From Balneola sp. (GTDB taxonomy: Bacteria > Bacteroidota > Rhodothermia > Balneolales > Balneolaceae), in NCBI GenBank assembly GCA_028284195.1, contig JANQSE010000002.1, forward strand, positions 434,001 to 498,000: a DNA stretch of 64,000 nt, in the 5' to 3' direction. This document shows positions 53,400 to 61,986 of this stretch, one piece after another. The notes beneath the pieces were generated by a model, which was not told the DNA's origin, did not search any database, and saw only the letters and a list, made by a program, of their open reading frames with translations. The number at the start of each line of letters is the position of its first letter. The first letter of the stretch is position 1. Position numbers and translations under genes: made by a program.

Positions 53400-54573
53400 T
53401 ACAGTAGCTTTTATTCCAGTTCGTGGAGGTAGTAAGGGCATAAAAAATAAAAATATAAAATCCATTGCCTCAAAGCCTCTGGTACAATGGAGTATAGAAG
53501 CTGCAGTTGCTAGTAAAGAAATTGACAAAGTTTTTGTTTCAACTGATTCGGAAAGTATTAAAACAGTTGTTTTATCTTTAGGGTTAGATAAGGTCAAAGT
53601 TATTGACAGAAGCTCTGAAACAGCAACAGATAATGCTTCCACAGAATCGGCATTGATGGAATTTGCCACAAGCTATGAGTTCAAATCCGTAGTATTAATT
53701 CAGGCTACAAGCCCGCTCATTAATTCGACTCATTTAGATGAGTCTGTGAAATTGCACTATAATCATGATCTAAAAAGCGTTCTATCTGTTGTTCTTCAAA
53801 AAAGATTCATTTGGGACTATACTAAAGATGGTTTTATTGAGCCGAATAATTATGACCATTTCAATCGTCCCAGACGTCAGGAATTTGAAGGCTATTTGGT
53901 AGAGAATGGTTCTTTATATATAACTTCAAAACAAAATCTAATTAAATCTAATAACAGAGTTTCTGGGCACATCGTACCTTATGTGATGCCTGAACCTACT
54001 TATTATGAGATTGACGAGTTATCTGATTGGATTATTATAGAGAATTTACTCTTGCAAGCTTCTAGGAAAAAAGAAGATAAAAAACTAGCGATCAATAATA
54101 ATATAAAGCTGTTTTTAAGTGATGTAGATGGAGTATTAACAGATGCTGGTATGTATTATTCTAATAATGGGGATGAACTTAAAAAGTTTAATACAAAAGA
54201 TGGGATGGGTTTTCAGCTACTTAGAGAAAAAAATATTAAAACGGGTATAATCACTTCTGAAGCCACGGAGATTGTATCTAGAAGAGCAAGCAAATTACAA
54301 GTTGATTTTCTTTATCAAGGAAAAAAATCGGAGGGAAAGTTAAATGCGGCACGTGAAATATGTGAAATACTAGATATCAGTTTAAATGAAGTTGCCTATG
54401 TTGGTGATGATATTAATTGTCTAGAATTATTGAGCAGTGTTGGGCTTGCGGCATGCCCTAGTGATGCAGTTCATGCAATAAAAGAGATTCCTGGGATAAT
54501 ACATTTAACATCTGAAGGAGGGCAAGGAGCTGTTCGGGAATTAGTCGAGTTAATTTTAAACGATATAGTTTGA
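53392..54573 (+). CDS. NeuA-like cytidylyltransferase fused to KdsC-like HAD phosphatase
   Basis: About 393 residues from ATG 53392. The N-terminal half (1-225) is a CMP-sialate-type cytidylyltransferase: AFIPVRGGSKGIKNKNIK, VFVSTDSE, ASTESALMEF, IQATSPLINSTH. The C-terminal half is a KdsC-type HAD phosphatase: FLSDVDGVLTDAGMYYSNNG with Asp244 and Asp246, IITSEATEIVSRRA, VAYVGDDINCLELL and EGGQGAVRELVEL; nucleophile and acid are kept. The same domain order is found in animal CMAS. A phosphatase here suggests the upstream NeuB makes a 9-phosphate that this domain removes (inference). The stop overlaps the flippase start. Confidence 0.9.
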   Translation: MYNTVAFIPVRGGSKGIKNKNIKSIASKPLVQWSIEAAVASKEIDKVFVSTDSESIKTVVLSLGLDKVKVIDRSSETATDNASTESALMEFATSYEFKSVVLIQATSPLINSTHLDESVKLHYNHDLKSVLSVVLQKRFIWDYTKDGFIEPNNYDHFNRPRRQEFEGYLVENGSLYITSKQNLIKSNNRVSGHIVPYVMPEPTYYEIDELSDWIIIENLLLQASRKKEDKKLAINNNIKLFLSDVDGVLTDAGMYYSNNGDELKKFNTKDGMGFQLLREKNIKTGIITSEATEIVSRRASKLQVDFLYQGKKSEGKLNAAREICEILDISLNEVAYVGDDINCLELLSSVGLAACPSDAVHAIKEIPGIIHLTSEGGQGAVRELVELILNDIV

Positions 54574-55814
54574 TAGGTTCCAAGTTAAAGAAGAATGCAT
54601 TAATATATTTTGTAGGAAATGCATTCTATTCTGGGCTACCAATACTTCTACTTCCGTACTTGTCATCAGAGTTGGATTTGGCTGCATATGGTAACTTAGG
54701 ACTATATCAGGTCTTTCTATTAATTGGGATTCCAGTATTAAGCTTCAATGTTAAAAGCTCGGTACAAGTATTTTATTATAAGTATGAAGATTTTCCTACA
54801 TATTTCAGCAATGTATTTTCTGTTAACTATTTAACAATAGCTGTATTAGTTTTAGTCTCTGTAAGCTTATTATTTAATTTCGAATGGGGCGCTATTTTAC
54901 TTCTGTTTGGGCTACATTGTTTCTTCAGTAGCTATTTAGAAATAATTCTAGAACTAAAAAAAGCACAAACTAAAGCATTTATTTTTTCATCATATAGATT
55001 GCTTAGTATTTTTTTAGATGTGCTTATTCTTGTTGTTCTGTTTGAGTTATTTAATTATCAAAGCTGGCAAATAAGAGTTGTTGCTCAGGTATTAGCCATG
55101 TTTCTAGTTTTTGTCACTGTGAATTTCCTGGAACGTAAAGAAGTTGGCTATTTTAACTTTTTTAGGATAAGTAAATCTCATGCAAAAACATTACTTGCTT
55201 ATAGTGTTCCTCTTACATTGCACATAATGTCAGCACATTTAATAAATTTCTCCGATCGTTTTTTAATCGACATCTATTTGGAAGTTGAGTCTGTTGGGAT
55301 TTATACTGCATCTTACCAGCTCTCGATGGTTGTTTTTCTAATAATGACAGCGTTTAATAATTCTTATGTCCCATGGGTGTATAAAAATATCAGAGAAACA
55401 AAATTAAAAGCTAATAGTTTCTATAAGGTTTGTTTCTATATATTCGCGTTAATTATCATAATTTCTATAATCTACTATATTTTTTTATTGAAATTTAGTA
55501 GTTATATACTTTCCCCTAGCTATTTAGTGAGCTTAAATTTTGTTCCTTGGTTGATACTAAGTTTTATTTTTAAGATTCCTTATCTGGTGTTTTCTCCTAT
55601 TCTATTTTTCAAGAAAAAGGTTGCTGAATTAACAAAGATATCTTTGTTAGCCGCAGGCGCTAACATTCTTTTGAACCTGATTTTTCTTTCACAAGTTGGT
55701 TTATATGCGGCTGTAATTTCTACTGGTGTTTCGTTTTTCGTTATGAGTATTTTAGTATACATAGTTGGTGTAAAAGAACTAGCAAAAGATATAGGCGATG
55801 AAGCTTCAGGTTAA
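54570..55814 (+). CDS. Wzx-type polysaccharide flippase
   Basis: 414 residues, about 12 hydrophobic helices from the N-terminus (IYFVGNAFYSGLPILLLPYL). MATE/MVF-like flippase for the lipid-linked repeat unit of the second polysaccharide. TTG start at 54570 overlapping the upstream TGA (TTGA). It ends 17 bases inside the next gene, as is common in O-antigen operons. AT-rich codon use compared with the housekeeping genes. Confidence 0.87.
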   Translation: MIGSKLKKNALIYFVGNAFYSGLPILLLPYLSSELDLAAYGNLGLYQVFLLIGIPVLSFNVKSSVQVFYYKYEDFPTYFSNVFSVNYLTIAVLVLVSVSLLFNFEWGAILLLFGLHCFFSSYLEIILELKKAQTKAFIFSSYRLLSIFLDVLILVVLFELFNYQSWQIRVVAQVLAMFLVFVTVNFLERKEVGYFNFFRISKSHAKTLLAYSVPLTLHIMSAHLINFSDRFLIDIYLEVESVGIYTASYQLSMVVFLIMTAFNNSYVPWVYKNIRETKLKANSFYKVCFYIFALIIIISIIYYIFLLKFSSYILSPSYLVSLNFVPWLILSFIFKIPYLVFSPILFFKKKVAELTKISLLAAGANILLNLIFLSQVGLYAAVISTGVSFFVMSILVYIVGVKELAKDIGDEASG

Positions 55815-57066
55815 AAAAACAGATTTACATATCTTTGCTTTATTGTTGATATTGTTCATCTATTCATCCTACTATTTTGTATTTATTTTTGCAGAAAAAT
55901 ATTCATACCCATTCGTAGATGTAGATGTTTCTTTTTTAAGATTTTTCATATCCTTTTTATTTTTTATAGTATTTATATTTATTGGTTCAAAATTAAAAGA
56001 TGGTCTATATTTTATTTTTCATTCTCTTCTTATATATGTATATATATTCAATTCAATATTGTTTTCTTTTTCTAATGGAAGAACAGATGTATATTCTAGT
56101 ATAATTGTATTTTTCTTTATTATTTTTTTAATCTTCAGATATGTAAAAATTGTTCAGAAGAAAAAGATTAAATTATCATTTAATAAAAGTTATATTAATG
56201 AAAGAATAATCCCTATAACAATTGTACTATTATTTATTCCTTACTTCCTTGTTTTTGGGGTTGACGTAAATATTAATACTCTTTTGCTAGCAGAAGTATA
56301 TGATGTTAGATTTGGAGTTGAAGACCAGAAAAGTGCATACTTTAGATATACTGATGGATTGCTCGCCAAGTTCCTCTTGCCTTACTTATTAGTTTATAGT
56401 ATCAAGAATCGAAACTATGGATTCGTGGTGTTTTCATTGGGTTTGTTACTATATATATATATGATCTTTGCCCTGAAAACTGTGTACTTTACTATAGCGG
56501 TAACTATTTTTCTTTATATATATTCAAGAGATTTTAAATATCAGATCAAAGCAATTTTATCATATTTGCTTTTGGGACTTCTATTATTGAGAATATTTAC
56601 ATTAATATCTGATTTTGATGTGCTTGAATCACTTATTATAAGACGGAATTTTTTTGTTCCAGCCATACTGAATCAATACTATTTCGACTTCTTTGATGGA
56701 AATAGTATGTATTTGTCTCATAGTATTTTTTCCTCGCTTTTTGATTATCCTTATGAGAATTTTCCACAGTACATCATCGCGGAGAGGTATTGGGGACAGC
56801 CAGAGGTTAGTGCAAATAATGGAATTATAGGTGATGCTTTTATGAATTTTGGATATTTAGGTATTGCTGTTTATAGTTTTTTGTTTGCACTAGTATGCGT
56901 CATAATGACCAAAATCATACGGAATCCTCTATATAGTGGTATTCTGTTTGTTTTTATTGTTTTAATTATTACCAGTTCTTTTACTACAATATTTTTGACC
57001 CATGGGTTATTTGTTTTCTTAATGGTATTTTGGGTTTTCAAATTTGATTTGAATAATGGAAAGTGA
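55798..57066 (+). CDS. Wzy-like O-antigen/capsule polymerase
   Basis: 422 residues with about 10-12 membrane helices and a long periplasmic loop near residues 290-345 (DFFDGNSMYLSHSIFSSLFD). Hydrophobic, low-similarity proteins of this shape between Wzx and glycosyltransferases are Wzy polymerases, which link repeat units in the periplasm. Very AT-rich: I count 13 G/C in the 60 bases 56041-56100. The call rests on topology and position, because Wzy sequences are poorly conserved. Confidence 0.7.
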   Translation: MKLQVKKTDLHIFALLLILFIYSSYYFVFIFAEKYSYPFVDVDVSFLRFFISFLFFIVFIFIGSKLKDGLYFIFHSLLIYVYIFNSILFSFSNGRTDVYSSIIVFFFIIFLIFRYVKIVQKKKIKLSFNKSYINERIIPITIVLLFIPYFLVFGVDVNINTLLLAEVYDVRFGVEDQKSAYFRYTDGLLAKFLLPYLLVYSIKNRNYGFVVFSLGLLLYIYMIFALKTVYFTIAVTIFLYIYSRDFKYQIKAILSYLLLGLLLLRIFTLISDFDVLESLIIRRNFFVPAILNQYYFDFFDGNSMYLSHSIFSSLFDYPYENFPQYIIAERYWGQPEVSANNGIIGDAFMNFGYLGIAVYSFLFALVCVIMTKIIRNPLYSGILFVFIVLIITSSFTTIFLTHGLFVFLMVFWVFKFDLNNGK

Positions 57067-58318
57067 AGTTCAAAGCTTCTATAAAAAAGAAGTTTCATTT
57101 AGAGAAATATCAATAAAGAACTATAGAATATGGTACTCGCTTAGATATTATATTTGGGAAGAAATATCAAAGAAATATATTGGTTTAGATGATTATCAGC
57201 CGCGCAAAATTAATTTTACGATTAGTACATTTCTCTTACCTGTATCTTTTCTTACGAGTTTATTTAGAATGAGAAAGGCAGATTCTATTATTATTCATTC
57301 TACTAGAGCAAAAAAAGGGACAGATGAATATACAGAGAAATTCAAAAAAGGTAATTATATAGTAATAGATTATAATTATATGTTTGCATCTATTTTTAAA
57401 AATAGAACAATTGATTTAGGTGTTTTACTCATTTTAAAGGAGGTATTGTCGAGAGTTTTTTATTCCGTATACAGGAAAAAAGAATTGGAGGAGTTATGCA
57501 AGAATATAAAAAAGGAATATAGTAGGTTGGATTTCAGGCGTATTCGAAAAATTATTTATCTGAAGTACTTTAAAGACAAGTTCGATCAATTTGTATTTGA
57601 AGTATTACTTTTTTTTATAAGACCACAAAAAGCAATTTTGGTCAGTTCATATAATCTTATTTCGATTTGTTATCTAATGAAGAATAAAAGTGTTCAAGTA
57701 GAAGAAGTTCAGCATGGAATTATCACAAAAAATCATGTTGGTTATAACAACTATTCAGATGTTCATTTTGGGTATTATCCAGATGTAATACATTTTAAAA
57801 CACCATTCTGGAATAACGTAAAATTGTACAATAATTTTTCCCAAAGAAAGGTACTTGAAAGCGAGAAAAAAAAACAAAGTGTTAATTATGACATCAAACA
57901 TCTTCATAATAATGATATAAATATTCTTTTCTTGGGGCAACCATCTGTGTCTAGTGAGTTAATAAGTATAGTTCTTGACGAAATAAAGTCGAACCAGGAG
58001 AAAGGGGTAAATATCTATTACCGCCCGCACCCAAATGAACCTATACCGGATGAGCTAGGTCTCGAATATTTAGATATAGGTTCTTCAATAAAAGATATTA
58101 AAAAAAAATACGACCTAGTGATCGGTGTCTATACTACTATGTTGATTGAATTACTTCAAAGTGAACTAGCCGTTTATCAAATTAAAGTAAATGGGTATCA
58201 AGTATTAAGGCCCATACTGGACATATTAGATGTTCCATTAATTGAGAAAGATAATGTGATTGCTGATGTTTTAAAGTCTACTAATGATAAACTTATACAG
58301 TTCAATAAAATATGGTAG
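57056..58318 (+). CDS. Candidate glycosyltransferase with HP and S/T motifs (possible sialyltransferase type)
   Basis: 420 residues, soluble, no signal peptide. I do not recognise a clear family. The C-terminal half has YYRPHPNEPIP (His325-Pro326) and GVYTTMLIELLQSEL (Thr360-Thr361), spaced like the HP and S/T motifs of bacterial GT-B sialyltransferases (GT52/GT80-like) and polysialyltransferases; VEEVQHGIITKNHVGY near 222-237 resembles an acceptor or donor loop of capsule transferases. The NeuB and NeuA genes 4 kb upstream make a CMP-nonulosonate donor reasonable. Start ATG at 57056, overlapping wzy by 11 bases. Function is inference. Confidence 0.5.
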   Translation: MESEVQSFYKKEVSFREISIKNYRIWYSLRYYIWEEISKKYIGLDDYQPRKINFTISTFLLPVSFLTSLFRMRKADSIIIHSTRAKKGTDEYTEKFKKGNYIVIDYNYMFASIFKNRTIDLGVLLILKEVLSRVFYSVYRKKELEELCKNIKKEYSRLDFRRIRKIIYLKYFKDKFDQFVFEVLLFFIRPQKAILVSSYNLISICYLMKNKSVQVEEVQHGIITKNHVGYNNYSDVHFGYYPDVIHFKTPFWNNVKLYNNFSQRKVLESEKKKQSVNYDIKHLHNNDINILFLGQPSVSSELISIVLDEIKSNQEKGVNIYYRPHPNEPIPDELGLEYLDIGSSIKDIKKKYDLVIGVYTTMLIELLQSELAVYQIKVNGYQVLRPILDILDVPLIEKDNVIADVLKSTNDKLIQFNKIW

Positions 58319-58359
58319 TCTTCATATATTTATTCTCACATACTAATTAAATAAGATAG

Positions 58360-58367
58360 TATCTTTG
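58360..58367 (+). promoter_or_regulatory. Candidate -7 promoter box before the Gfo/Idh gene
   Basis: TATCTTTG (then C), 30 bases before the ATG at 58398, in the only gap of more than 70 bases after wzz. It is identical to boxes at 9112 and 22398, so the Gfo/Idh to GT4 block may be a separate transcript. Confidence 0.45.
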
Positions 58368-58397
58368 CTAGTCTAATATAAAAACGTACGGAAAGTA

Positions 58398-59420
58398 ATG
58401 AATAGTAATAATTTAAAATTTGCTGTTGTTGGCTGTGGAAATATAGGTAAAAGACATGTCGCTGTTCTTGATAAAGAAAGTGGTGCTGATTTAGTGGCGA
58501 TATGTGATGTAGATGATCGTAAAGCAAAGGACTTGTCTGACCTATATTCTAATCTCGAGTATTATACTGACTATGATGATATGCTCAATAACACCAATGC
58601 AGAAGTAGTAAGTATAGCAACGCCCCACGGGTTGCATAAAGAGATGGCAATTCAAGCCCTAAATAAAGGTTTTCATGTACTTGTGGAGAAGCCAATGGCT
58701 CTTACTGAAGAAGATTGCTTGGAAATGATAAAAGTTGCGGATGAAAAAAGATTAAAATTGTATGTAGTAAAACAGAACAGATACAATAAACCAATCTTCT
58801 ATACAAAAAAAGCATTAGATGAAGGAAAACTTGGTAAGGTTTTTATGGTCCAGTGCAATGTAATGTGGAATCGTCATCAAGAATATTACGAAGATTCAGA
58901 ATGGAGAGGACTTAAGAGTTTTGAAGGAGGAGCATTATATACTCAAGTCAGTCACTTCATTGATCTGCTAATATGGTGGTTTGGTGATGTAGTTGATGCC
59001 AAGTCATTTATCAGGACATTTAATCACAATATTGAAATTGAAGACGCCGGTGTTTCTTCAATAGAGTTTGAGTCGGGTGTGCTGGGCTCTCTGCTATGGA
59101 CTACATGTGTTTATAACAAGAATTACGAAGGCAGCATTACAATAATTGGTGAAAAAGGCACAATCAAAATTGGAGGAAAGTACCTGAATAACATTGAATT
59201 CTGGGATGTTCAATCCTTTCCGCTCCCAGAAGATGAAGTATTTGAAGATGAACCTAACAATTACGGGAAATATCAGGGTACAAGCTCAAATCATGATAAG
59301 CTTATAAATGAAATAGTTACTAACTTTGCTTCAAAAAGAAACGGTTTGGTAGAAGGAACAGAAGGTATTAAGTCTATAAACGCAATTAAAAAAATATACA
59401 ATAGAACATTCCTACAATGA
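58398..59420 (+). CDS. Gfo/Idh/MocA-family NAD(P)-dependent oxidoreductase
   Basis: 340 residues. The N-terminal Rossmann fold has FAVVGCGNIGKRHVAVLD (8-25); VLVEKPMALTEEDC carries the conserved EKP lysine near residue 97; the C-terminal domain has EGGALYTQVSHFIDLLIWWFGD with the H-x3-D element. Family members oxidise or reduce sugar carbons, often a nucleotide-sugar C3 in amino-sugar pathways. With the DegT aminotransferase at 61987 it could form an oxidation-amination pair as WbpB-WbpE does (inference). The ATP-grasp gene overlaps its stop (ATGA). Confidence 0.87.
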   Translation: MNSNNLKFAVVGCGNIGKRHVAVLDKESGADLVAICDVDDRKAKDLSDLYSNLEYYTDYDDMLNNTNAEVVSIATPHGLHKEMAIQALNKGFHVLVEKPMALTEEDCLEMIKVADEKRLKLYVVKQNRYNKPIFYTKKALDEGKLGKVFMVQCNVMWNRHQEYYEDSEWRGLKSFEGGALYTQVSHFIDLLIWWFGDVVDAKSFIRTFNHNIEIEDAGVSSIEFESGVLGSLLWTTCVYNKNYEGSITIIGEKGTIKIGGKYLNNIEFWDVQSFPLPEDEVFEDEPNNYGKYQGTSSNHDKLINEIVTNFASKRNGLVEGTEGIKSINAIKKIYNRTFLQ

Positions 59421-60481
59421 AAAGAATACTAGTTACTGCTGCTGGAGGGGCGCCGGCTATAAATTTTGTAAGATCCTTAAGAGACTCACAAGAAGAATTT
59501 TTCTTATTAGGAGTAGATGCAAATAAATATACAATTCATAGAGCTGAAACGAACGAGATAGAGCTTTGTCCAAAAGCTAATGAAGATGACTATATAGATT
59601 ATCTAAATTATTTGATTGAAAAGTATGAGATCAATTTTATTCATGCACAACCAGATATCGAAGTTGGCATGATATCCGACAATAGAGAAAAACTAAAGTG
59701 CAAAACATTTCTTCCTGATAAAAATACAGTAAGAGTTTTAAGAAATAAGTTTCTTTCTTATCAAGCTTGGAAAGAGGCTGGGGTTCCAGTTCCTGAAACA
59801 ATTATATTGCATAATGAGAGTGATTTAGAAAAAGCATTTGATTTGTTTGGTGAAAACATTTGGGTTCGAGAAATTGAAGGCGCGGCGGGAAAAGGTTCTC
59901 TCTCTTCTCCATCATTTAATGAAGCAAAAAATAAAATTATAGACTCGAACGGATGGGGAAGATTTACTGCTGCTGAGAAATTGACTCCCAAATCAGTGAC
60001 TTGGATGTCAATTTATTACAAAGGTGAATTAATTGTAGCTCAAGGTCGTGAAAGGTTGTATTGGGAACATGGAAATAGAGCACAGTCTGGAGTTACAGGG
60101 ATAACTGGAACAGGTCGGACTATTCAGGATAATAGTTTGATAGACATATCAAAGCAATCAATATTAGCTATTGATTCCAAACCTCATGGTATTTTTAGCG
60201 TTGATATGACGTATGATTTGAAAAATAACCCTAAGCTTACGGAAATTAATATTGGTAAATTTTTTACCACACATTACTTTTTTACTCAAGCTGGGTTAAA
60301 TTTTCCAGAAATATTTGTTAAGCTTGCTTTTGATGAAGAAGTAGAAATGAGAGAGAATATAGATCCAATAAAAGAGGGGTATAATTGGATTCGAGGTATG
60401 GATGTGCATCCAAAGCTGGTAAAAGATGATCTAATTACTCGATACTTAGATAAATTTAAAAAACAGCGAGCATCATTGTAA
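59417..60481 (+). CDS. ATP-grasp enzyme (carboxylate-amine/carbamoyl-phosphate-synthase-like)
   Basis: 354 residues. Pre-ATP-grasp domain MKRILVTAAGGAPAINFVRS, then the ATP-grasp core: KFLSYQAWKEAGVPVPETI, WVREIEGAAGKGS (ATP-binding loop), and the metal-binding end FSVDMTYDLKNNPKLTEINI with Asp/Glu/Asn. It should activate a carboxylate as acyl phosphate and join it to an amine or similar. Enzymes of this type in O-antigen loci may amidate uronic acids or attach amino acids to sugars; the substrate here is unknown. Located between the oxidoreductase (4-base overlap) and the epimerase (5-base gap). Confidence 0.82.
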   Translation: MKRILVTAAGGAPAINFVRSLRDSQEEFFLLGVDANKYTIHRAETNEIELCPKANEDDYIDYLNYLIEKYEINFIHAQPDIEVGMISDNREKLKCKTFLPDKNTVRVLRNKFLSYQAWKEAGVPVPETIILHNESDLEKAFDLFGENIWVREIEGAAGKGSLSSPSFNEAKNKIIDSNGWGRFTAAEKLTPKSVTWMSIYYKGELIVAQGRERLYWEHGNRAQSGVTGITGTGRTIQDNSLIDISKQSILAIDSKPHGIFSVDMTYDLKNNPKLTEINIGKFFTTHYFFTQAGLNFPEIFVKLAFDEEVEMRENIDPIKEGYNWIRGMDVHPKLVKDDLITRYLDKFKKQRASL

Positions 60482-60486
60482 CTAGC

Positions 60487-61350
60487 ATGTCAAAGACAAT
60501 AGTATTTGGAGGAGGAGGTTTTGTTGGGAAAGCTGTTCTTAGATTACTAATTGATAAGTCTCATCATTTTTTAGCTCCACCTTCTTCAACAGTAAATTTA
60601 TTAAAAGAAAACAATTTGTCTTCTTTTTTTAGAGAAAATGTAAGTGATGATGATTCACTCATTATCATAGCTTCCAAAATGCCTTACACAGGAAATGAGC
60701 ATGATTCATTTCAAAATATGTTTCATAATGTGGAAATGGTGCGAAATATCATTTCCTGTATTGAAAATCAGAATGTGAAAGAAGTAGTTTATGTGAGTAC
60801 AATCGATGTTTATGGAAAGAATGAAAAGACAATAGATGAAGAATCCATACTGAATCCTAGAACTAATTATGCTTCTTCAAAAGCTGCTGCAGAATTTTTA
60901 TTGAGAGCGTTTGCAAAAAAGAAGGAGATACCATTAGCTATCTTAAGAGTGAGCCATATATATGGTATAGAAGACCCGAGTCCCAAAATGATTAATAAAA
61001 TGATGAGGGATTCTTACCTTAAAAATATAATTAAAGTGACAGGCGGTAAAGATCTTCTTCGGGATTTTATTCACGTTGACGACCTGGCATATATAATACA
61101 GCAGTGTATAAACAAAAGAATCAATGATACTTTTAATGTTGCAACAGGACAGTCTATAAGTATTAAAGAGTTGGCTAATATGATTTGTTCGCTCAACTCG
61201 TCTTGCACTGTTGAAGTTTCTAATAACAACGCGAGCAATGGGTGTAGCTATCTTTTTAACATTTCAAAATTAGAGAACAATTTTGACTTATCTGTACGAG
61301 ATTTCCGTAGAGAGCTTACGTCTGTTTACCATAATCGATATGTAAAATGA
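60487..61350 (+). CDS. NAD-dependent epimerase/dehydratase (extended SDR)
   Basis: 287 residues. Rossmann GGGGFVGKAVLRLL near the N-terminus (an SDR GxxGxxG), Ser-Tyr-Lys active site with VYVSTIDVYGK and NYASSKAAAEFLL (Tyr/Lys in YASSK), and RDFIHVDDLAYIIQQCI further on. Extended SDRs of this kind epimerise, reduce or dehydrate nucleotide sugars. It is shorter than UDP-glucose 4-epimerases (about 330). Overlaps the HAD gene by 4 bases (ATGA). Confidence 0.86.
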   Translation: MSKTIVFGGGGFVGKAVLRLLIDKSHHFLAPPSSTVNLLKENNLSSFFRENVSDDDSLIIIASKMPYTGNEHDSFQNMFHNVEMVRNIISCIENQNVKEVVYVSTIDVYGKNEKTIDEESILNPRTNYASSKAAAEFLLRAFAKKKEIPLAILRVSHIYGIEDPSPKMINKMMRDSYLKNIIKVTGGKDLLRDFIHVDDLAYIIQQCINKRINDTFNVATGQSISIKELANMICSLNSSCTVEVSNNNASNGCSYLFNISKLENNFDLSVRDFRRELTSVYHNRYVK

Positions 61351-61982
61351 ACATCTTTTTTGATTTTGATGGTACTTTAGTTGATGTAAAAGAAAAATAT
61401 TATGCGGTTTATGCATATTTCATATCACAAGAACAAGGAAACCTACTTTCTATTGATGTTTTTTGGAACATGAAAAGATCAATGTGCTCTGCTGAGGATA
61501 TCTGTGTTGCTTCTGGTTTGAGTGCCTCTAGAGGAAATAATCTATTCGGTTATATAAAAGATAAGATTGAGTTAAGAAATATGTTAGAATGTGATGTATT
61601 ATTCGACGATGTGTTACCCATTTTGAAATCTTTTAAAGCAAGTAGTAACCTGTATCTTATTTCTATGAGAAGAAATTATCAAAATCTAAAAGAACAGACT
61701 TCATGGTTAGGTATTTCACAATATTTCGAGGAGATCATATCACCGTTTGAAGATCAAAGCAATACAAGAAATCCAAGTAAATCGCAGGTCATAAAAAAAA
61801 TTGGGTATACTAAAGAATCTATAATAATAGGAGATTCAGGTATGGATATTAAATCAGGTAAAGATTTAAATATTCGCACATGTGCTATTAACAGAGGCAT
61901 AAGAGATTCAAGCATCCTAGAAAGTTATAATCCTGATTTTTTAGTCTCAGAATTATCTAGTTTAAAATCTATAATATGTTAA
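61347..61982 (+). CDS. HAD-superfamily hydrolase
   Basis: 211 residues. Motif I FFDFDGTLVDV (Asp nucleophile and Asp+2 acid/base at about 5 and 7), motif II LYLISMR, motif III Lys region (NPSKSQVIKK), motif IV IIIGDSGMDIKSGK. A helical cap follows motif I, as in the beta-phosphoglucomutase/Gph group. Most likely a sugar-phosphate phosphatase in the building of the second locus's precursor. It overlaps the epimerase by 4 bases and ends 4 bases before the DegT gene. Confidence 0.85.
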   Translation: MNIFFDFDGTLVDVKEKYYAVYAYFISQEQGNLLSIDVFWNMKRSMCSAEDICVASGLSASRGNNLFGYIKDKIELRNMLECDVLFDDVLPILKSFKASSNLYLISMRRNYQNLKEQTSWLGISQYFEEIISPFEDQSNTRNPSKSQVIKKIGYTKESIIIGDSGMDIKSGKDLNIRTCAINRGIRDSSILESYNPDFLVSELSSLKSIIC

Positions 61983-61986
61983 AAAT

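Noticed and set aside
57056-58318. CDP-glycerol or CDP-ribitol transferase
   Set aside because: The HP motif is shared, but the other family blocks are not visible, and no tagD-type gene is nearby.
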